Below are positions 5,763 through 8,207 of a DNA stretch of 8,207 nucleotides, one piece after another. Position numbers and translations under genes: made by a program. The stretch's first letter is position 1; every line of letters begins with the position of its first letter. Under the pieces are notes generated by a model. That model worked only from the letters and a program-made list of their open reading frames with translations, was not told the origin of the DNA and searched no databases. This DNA is from Bacteroidota bacterium. Its GTDB lineage: Bacteria; Bacteroidota; Bacteroidia; UKL13-3. The stretch is taken from the NCBI GenBank assembly GCA_947462865.1, contig CANHRW010000083.1:1-8207 (forward strand), written 5' to 3'.

Positions 5763-8207
5763 ATGGTTCAAATTAAAAATTGGAAAAAGCGTTTATTTTT
5801 AATATACTCTTTATTAGGCTTCTGCCCTTTATTAATTGCACAAACCCTGCCAATGATTCAAAATCAGGCAAAGTGGCAGCAACAGGTGAATTATTCAATA
5901 GATGTGAAGTTAGACGATAAGCGTCAAATGCTCACTGGTTTTGAAGAATTTATTTACACCAACAATTCTCCAAATACTTTGTTTGAAATTTATATTCATT
6001 TGTGGCCCAATGCTTACAAAAATAACCAAACTGCATTGGTAAAACAGGAATTAGAAAATAAGAATACCAGCCTTTATTATGCATCAAAAAAAGACAGAGG
6101 ATGGATTGATTCATTACAACCAAACATCAATGGCAAGCCTGTAGATTTTATCTATGACAAAAACATTGATTATGCCAAAATTTTACTACCTCAGCCGCTA
6201 TTGCCGGGCCAACAATTGGTTTTTTCAACACCATTCAGAGTAAAAATACCCGGTAAAGTTTTTAGCAGAATGGGTTTAGAAGACAGCATTTATTGTATTA
6301 CACAGTGGTTTCCAAAACCAGCAGTATATGATATTAACGGATGGAACCCCATGCCCTATCTAGACCAAGGTGAATTTTATAGTGAATTCGGGAAATTTAC
6401 AGTGAACATAGAAGTTCCAAGAGATTACGTTGTTGCGGCAACAGGAAATCTAACAAACAAACTGGAATTGGAATGGTTAAAAAACAAAATTGTAAATGCC
6501 AAAACAGAAAATCCTGAAACAAACAGCTTCAAGAAATTACAATTTGTTCAAGACAGTGTGCATGATTTTGCGTGGTTTGCTTCTAAGAAATTTAAAATAG
6601 CCAAAAGCGTGGTGCTATTGCCAAGTGGAAAAACAGTTGACACCTGGATATATGCACCAAAAGCCTCGAAAGAAAGCCTGGCAACAGGTTTAAATGATGC
6701 CAATGAAGCAATTCATTTTTACAGCACAAAAGTTGGAGAGTACCCTTACAACATTGCCAGTGTAGTCATTACCCCTTTAGAGGCCGGTGGAGGCATGGAA
6801 TATCCAACCATTACAAACTGTCAAAGCATAGACAAAACTACAATCGTCCATGAAATCGGTCACAATTGGTTTTATGGCATATTAGGTTCTAACGAAAGAG
6901 CTTATCCTTGGATGGATGAGAGTATCAACACTTATTACGAAAACCGAAACGACCAACAGCTTGAACGCTCAGCCGCTGCCATTAAGGAAAAGAAGGTATT
7001 TGATTTTAATTTAGTTCAATTCAATTCATCTGCGTTCTTGTATAGATGGACCGCTCGAAAAAATACAGACCAAGCTGGAAATTTACACAGCACCAAATAC
7101 ACGGACATGAATTATGGTAGTATTGTATATGCCAAAAATCCATTGTCATTTGCCTACTTAGAAGCTTATATGGGAACCCTAGCATTTGATAAAATGATGC
7201 AAGCTTATTTTCAAGAATGGAAATTCAAACACCCTTTGCCAAATGATTTTTTTGATCATTTATACCGATACGGAAATCCTAGTTTGAATTGGTTTCAAAA
7301 AAGCCTTTTAAACAGCACCCAAAAACAAGACATTGCTGTTTCTGGCAATCAAAAACAAATCAAACTCTACAATTTAGGAAGTCTTAACCTGCCTATGCCT
7401 TTAAGTTTAAAGTTAGGTGACAGTATTGTTGACACGCGCTGGTTCAATCAGGATACTGTTTTAAAATGGTCTGATTTTAGCAAGTGGGATACGTATGATA
7501 TAAAAGCTAAAGATAGTATTTCTGTAAGTGTTGAATTAACAAATGCTCCACTAGATATATACCCTCAAAACAACCAACTCAATTTTACACGCAAGAATCC
7601 GATTATTCAATTAAAACCGCTCTTTAATTTTGAAAACAACTTATCACCTACTGTTTTTTGGATGCCCATTTACGGCTGGAACACCTACAATAAAAGCATG
7701 TTGGGATTGGCGTTTTACAACAGTATTTTACCTGAACAAGCAAATGAATTCACTTGGAGTCCAATGTATAGTTTTCACACAAACAACATCAATGGCTACT
7801 TTGATTTTAAACACCGATTTTACCCATTAAACCCTATCATTAAAAATATAGCATTGGGTATTCAAATGAAAAGTTATGCGCATCAAATTCCTGACAATGG
7901 AAGTAACACCAATGCACAATACAGCAAATTTGAGCCTTACATTGAAACTGAATTGAAACCAAGCAACCCTAGAAACAATATCAGTCAAAAATTCTACGCT
8001 GGTTGGGCAATCCTCAATAACAATTTCCAAACCAATGAATTGTTTAAATGGAACAACAACACGCTTGGTTTATTACATGTCAAATACAATTACGATAGGG
8101 CTGTATGTTTTTTCCCAGCCAAAGCTCAAATTGAATACCAATTAGATGTGAATAAAACGAGTATACATAAATTAGGCCTGAGTTTTGAGCAAGGTTTTGA
8201 AATTGAA
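5763..8207 (+). CDS. Secreted M1-family zinc metallopeptidase with C-terminal outer-membrane beta-barrel-like region (3' end cut by window)
   Basis: Open for 815 codons to the right edge with no stop. The N-terminus (MVQIKNWKKR, then a hydrophobic stretch at 11-26) is a signal peptide with probable cleavage after Ala26 (LLIA/QT); it is not a lipobox, because Cys21 is preceded by Phe. The M1 N-terminal beta domain (about 35-250) includes TQWFPKPAVYD from 180. The catalytic domain has GGGMEY at 342-347 (substrate N-terminus binding), HEIGHNW at 363-369 with zinc ligands His363 and His367 and general base Glu364, third ligand Glu386 exactly 18 residues after His367, and a likely transition-state Tyr456 in VYAKNP. 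From about 612 the sequence alternates aromatic and polar residues (MPIYGWNTYNKSMLGLAFYN, INGYFDFKHRFYP), like an outer-membrane barrel. It probably cleaves peptides in the periplasm or at the surface. The classic GxMEN has Tyr for Asn. It is transcribed away from the TPR cluster. Confidence 0.88.
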   Translation, partial: MVQIKNWKKRLFLIYSLLGFCPLLIAQTLPMIQNQAKWQQQVNYSIDVKLDDKRQMLTGFEEFIYTNNSPNTLFEIYIHLWPNAYKNNQTALVKQELENKNTSLYYASKKDRGWIDSLQPNINGKPVDFIYDKNIDYAKILLPQPLLPGQQLVFSTPFRVKIPGKVFSRMGLEDSIYCITQWFPKPAVYDINGWNPMPYLDQGEFYSEFGKFTVNIEVPRDYVVAATGNLTNKLELEWLKNKIVNAKTENPETNSFKKLQFVQDSVHDFAWFASKKFKIAKSVVLLPSGKTVDTWIYAPKASKESLATGLNDANEAIHFYSTKVGEYPYNIASVVITPLEAGGGMEYPTITNCQSIDKTTIVHEIGHNWFYGILGSNERAYPWMDESINTYYENRNDQQLERSAAAIKEKKVFDFNLVQFNSSAFLYRWTARKNTDQAGNLHSTKYTDMNYGSIVYAKNPLSFAYLEAYMGTLAFDKMMQAYFQEWKFKHPLPNDFFDHLYRYGNPSLNWFQKSLLNSTQKQDIAVSGNQKQIKLYNLGSLNLPMPLSLKLGDSIVDTRWFNQDTVLKWSDFSKWDTYDIKAKDSISVSVELTNAPLDIYPQNNQLNFTRKNPIIQLKPLFNFENNLSPTVFWMPIYGWNTYNKSMLGLAFYNSILPEQANEFTWSPMYSFHTNNINGYFDFKHRFYPLNPIIKNIALGIQMKSYAHQIPDNGSNTNAQYSKFEPYIETELKPSNPRNNISQKFYAGWAILNNNFQTNELFKWNNNTLGLLHVKYNYDRAVCFFPAKAQIEYQLDVNKTSIHKLGLSFEQGFEIE

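Noticed and set aside
7630..8030. Short open frames on both strands (7630-7830 plus, 7827-8030 minus) within the peptidase gene
   Set aside because: The long plus-strand peptidase frame runs open through this region with barrel-like sequence that continues to the window end, so these are out-of-frame shadows.
1..8207. Search for tRNA, rRNA, CRISPR arrays, transposases, attachment sites or defence genes
   Set aside because: I found no supporting pattern. Coding genes fill nearly the whole window, and the largest gap is 86 bases.

Overview
This window is a gene-dense chromosomal segment, most likely from a member of the phylum Bacteroidota. The evidence is an AT-rich sequence with standard codons, a candidate promoter matching the Bacteroidota TAnnTTTG -7 box, almost no Shine-Dalgarno motifs, and gene types common in that phylum. 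These are a MaeB-type malic enzyme, a ComA-like phosphosulfolactate synthase, a long TPR protein, and a secreted M1 peptidase whose C-terminal part looks like an outer-membrane barrel. I cannot assign a genus from the sequence alone.

Layout. Bases 1-5676 carry five genes on the minus strand, read right to left: a 12-repeat TPR protein (5676-4267), a ComA-family phosphosulfolactate synthase (4224-3436), a YqeY/GatB-like protein (3382-2933), a LOG-family nucleotide phosphoribohydrolase (2893-2186), and a MaeB-type malic enzyme (from 2170, running off the left edge). Gaps are about 15 to 55 bases, so the genes are probably at least partly co-transcribed. An 86-base divergent intergenic region (5677-5762) separates them from a plus-strand gene (5763 to the right edge, open). 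That gene encodes a signal-peptide-bearing M1 zinc metallopeptidase followed by beta-barrel-like sequence. No gap exceeds 300 bases.

Functional reading. The minus-strand cluster mixes central carbon metabolism (malate to pyruvate), C3-sulfonate chemistry (PEP plus sulfite to phosphosulfolactate), nucleotide metabolism (LOG), a possible tRNA-amidation-related factor (YqeY) and a scaffold protein (TPR). No single pathway unites them. The divergent gene is an envelope protein. I see no mobile element, RNA gene, CRISPR array or defence system. The most interesting items are the ComA homologue outside methanogens and the peptidase-barrel fusion. Nothing here convincingly shows a wholly undescribed system.
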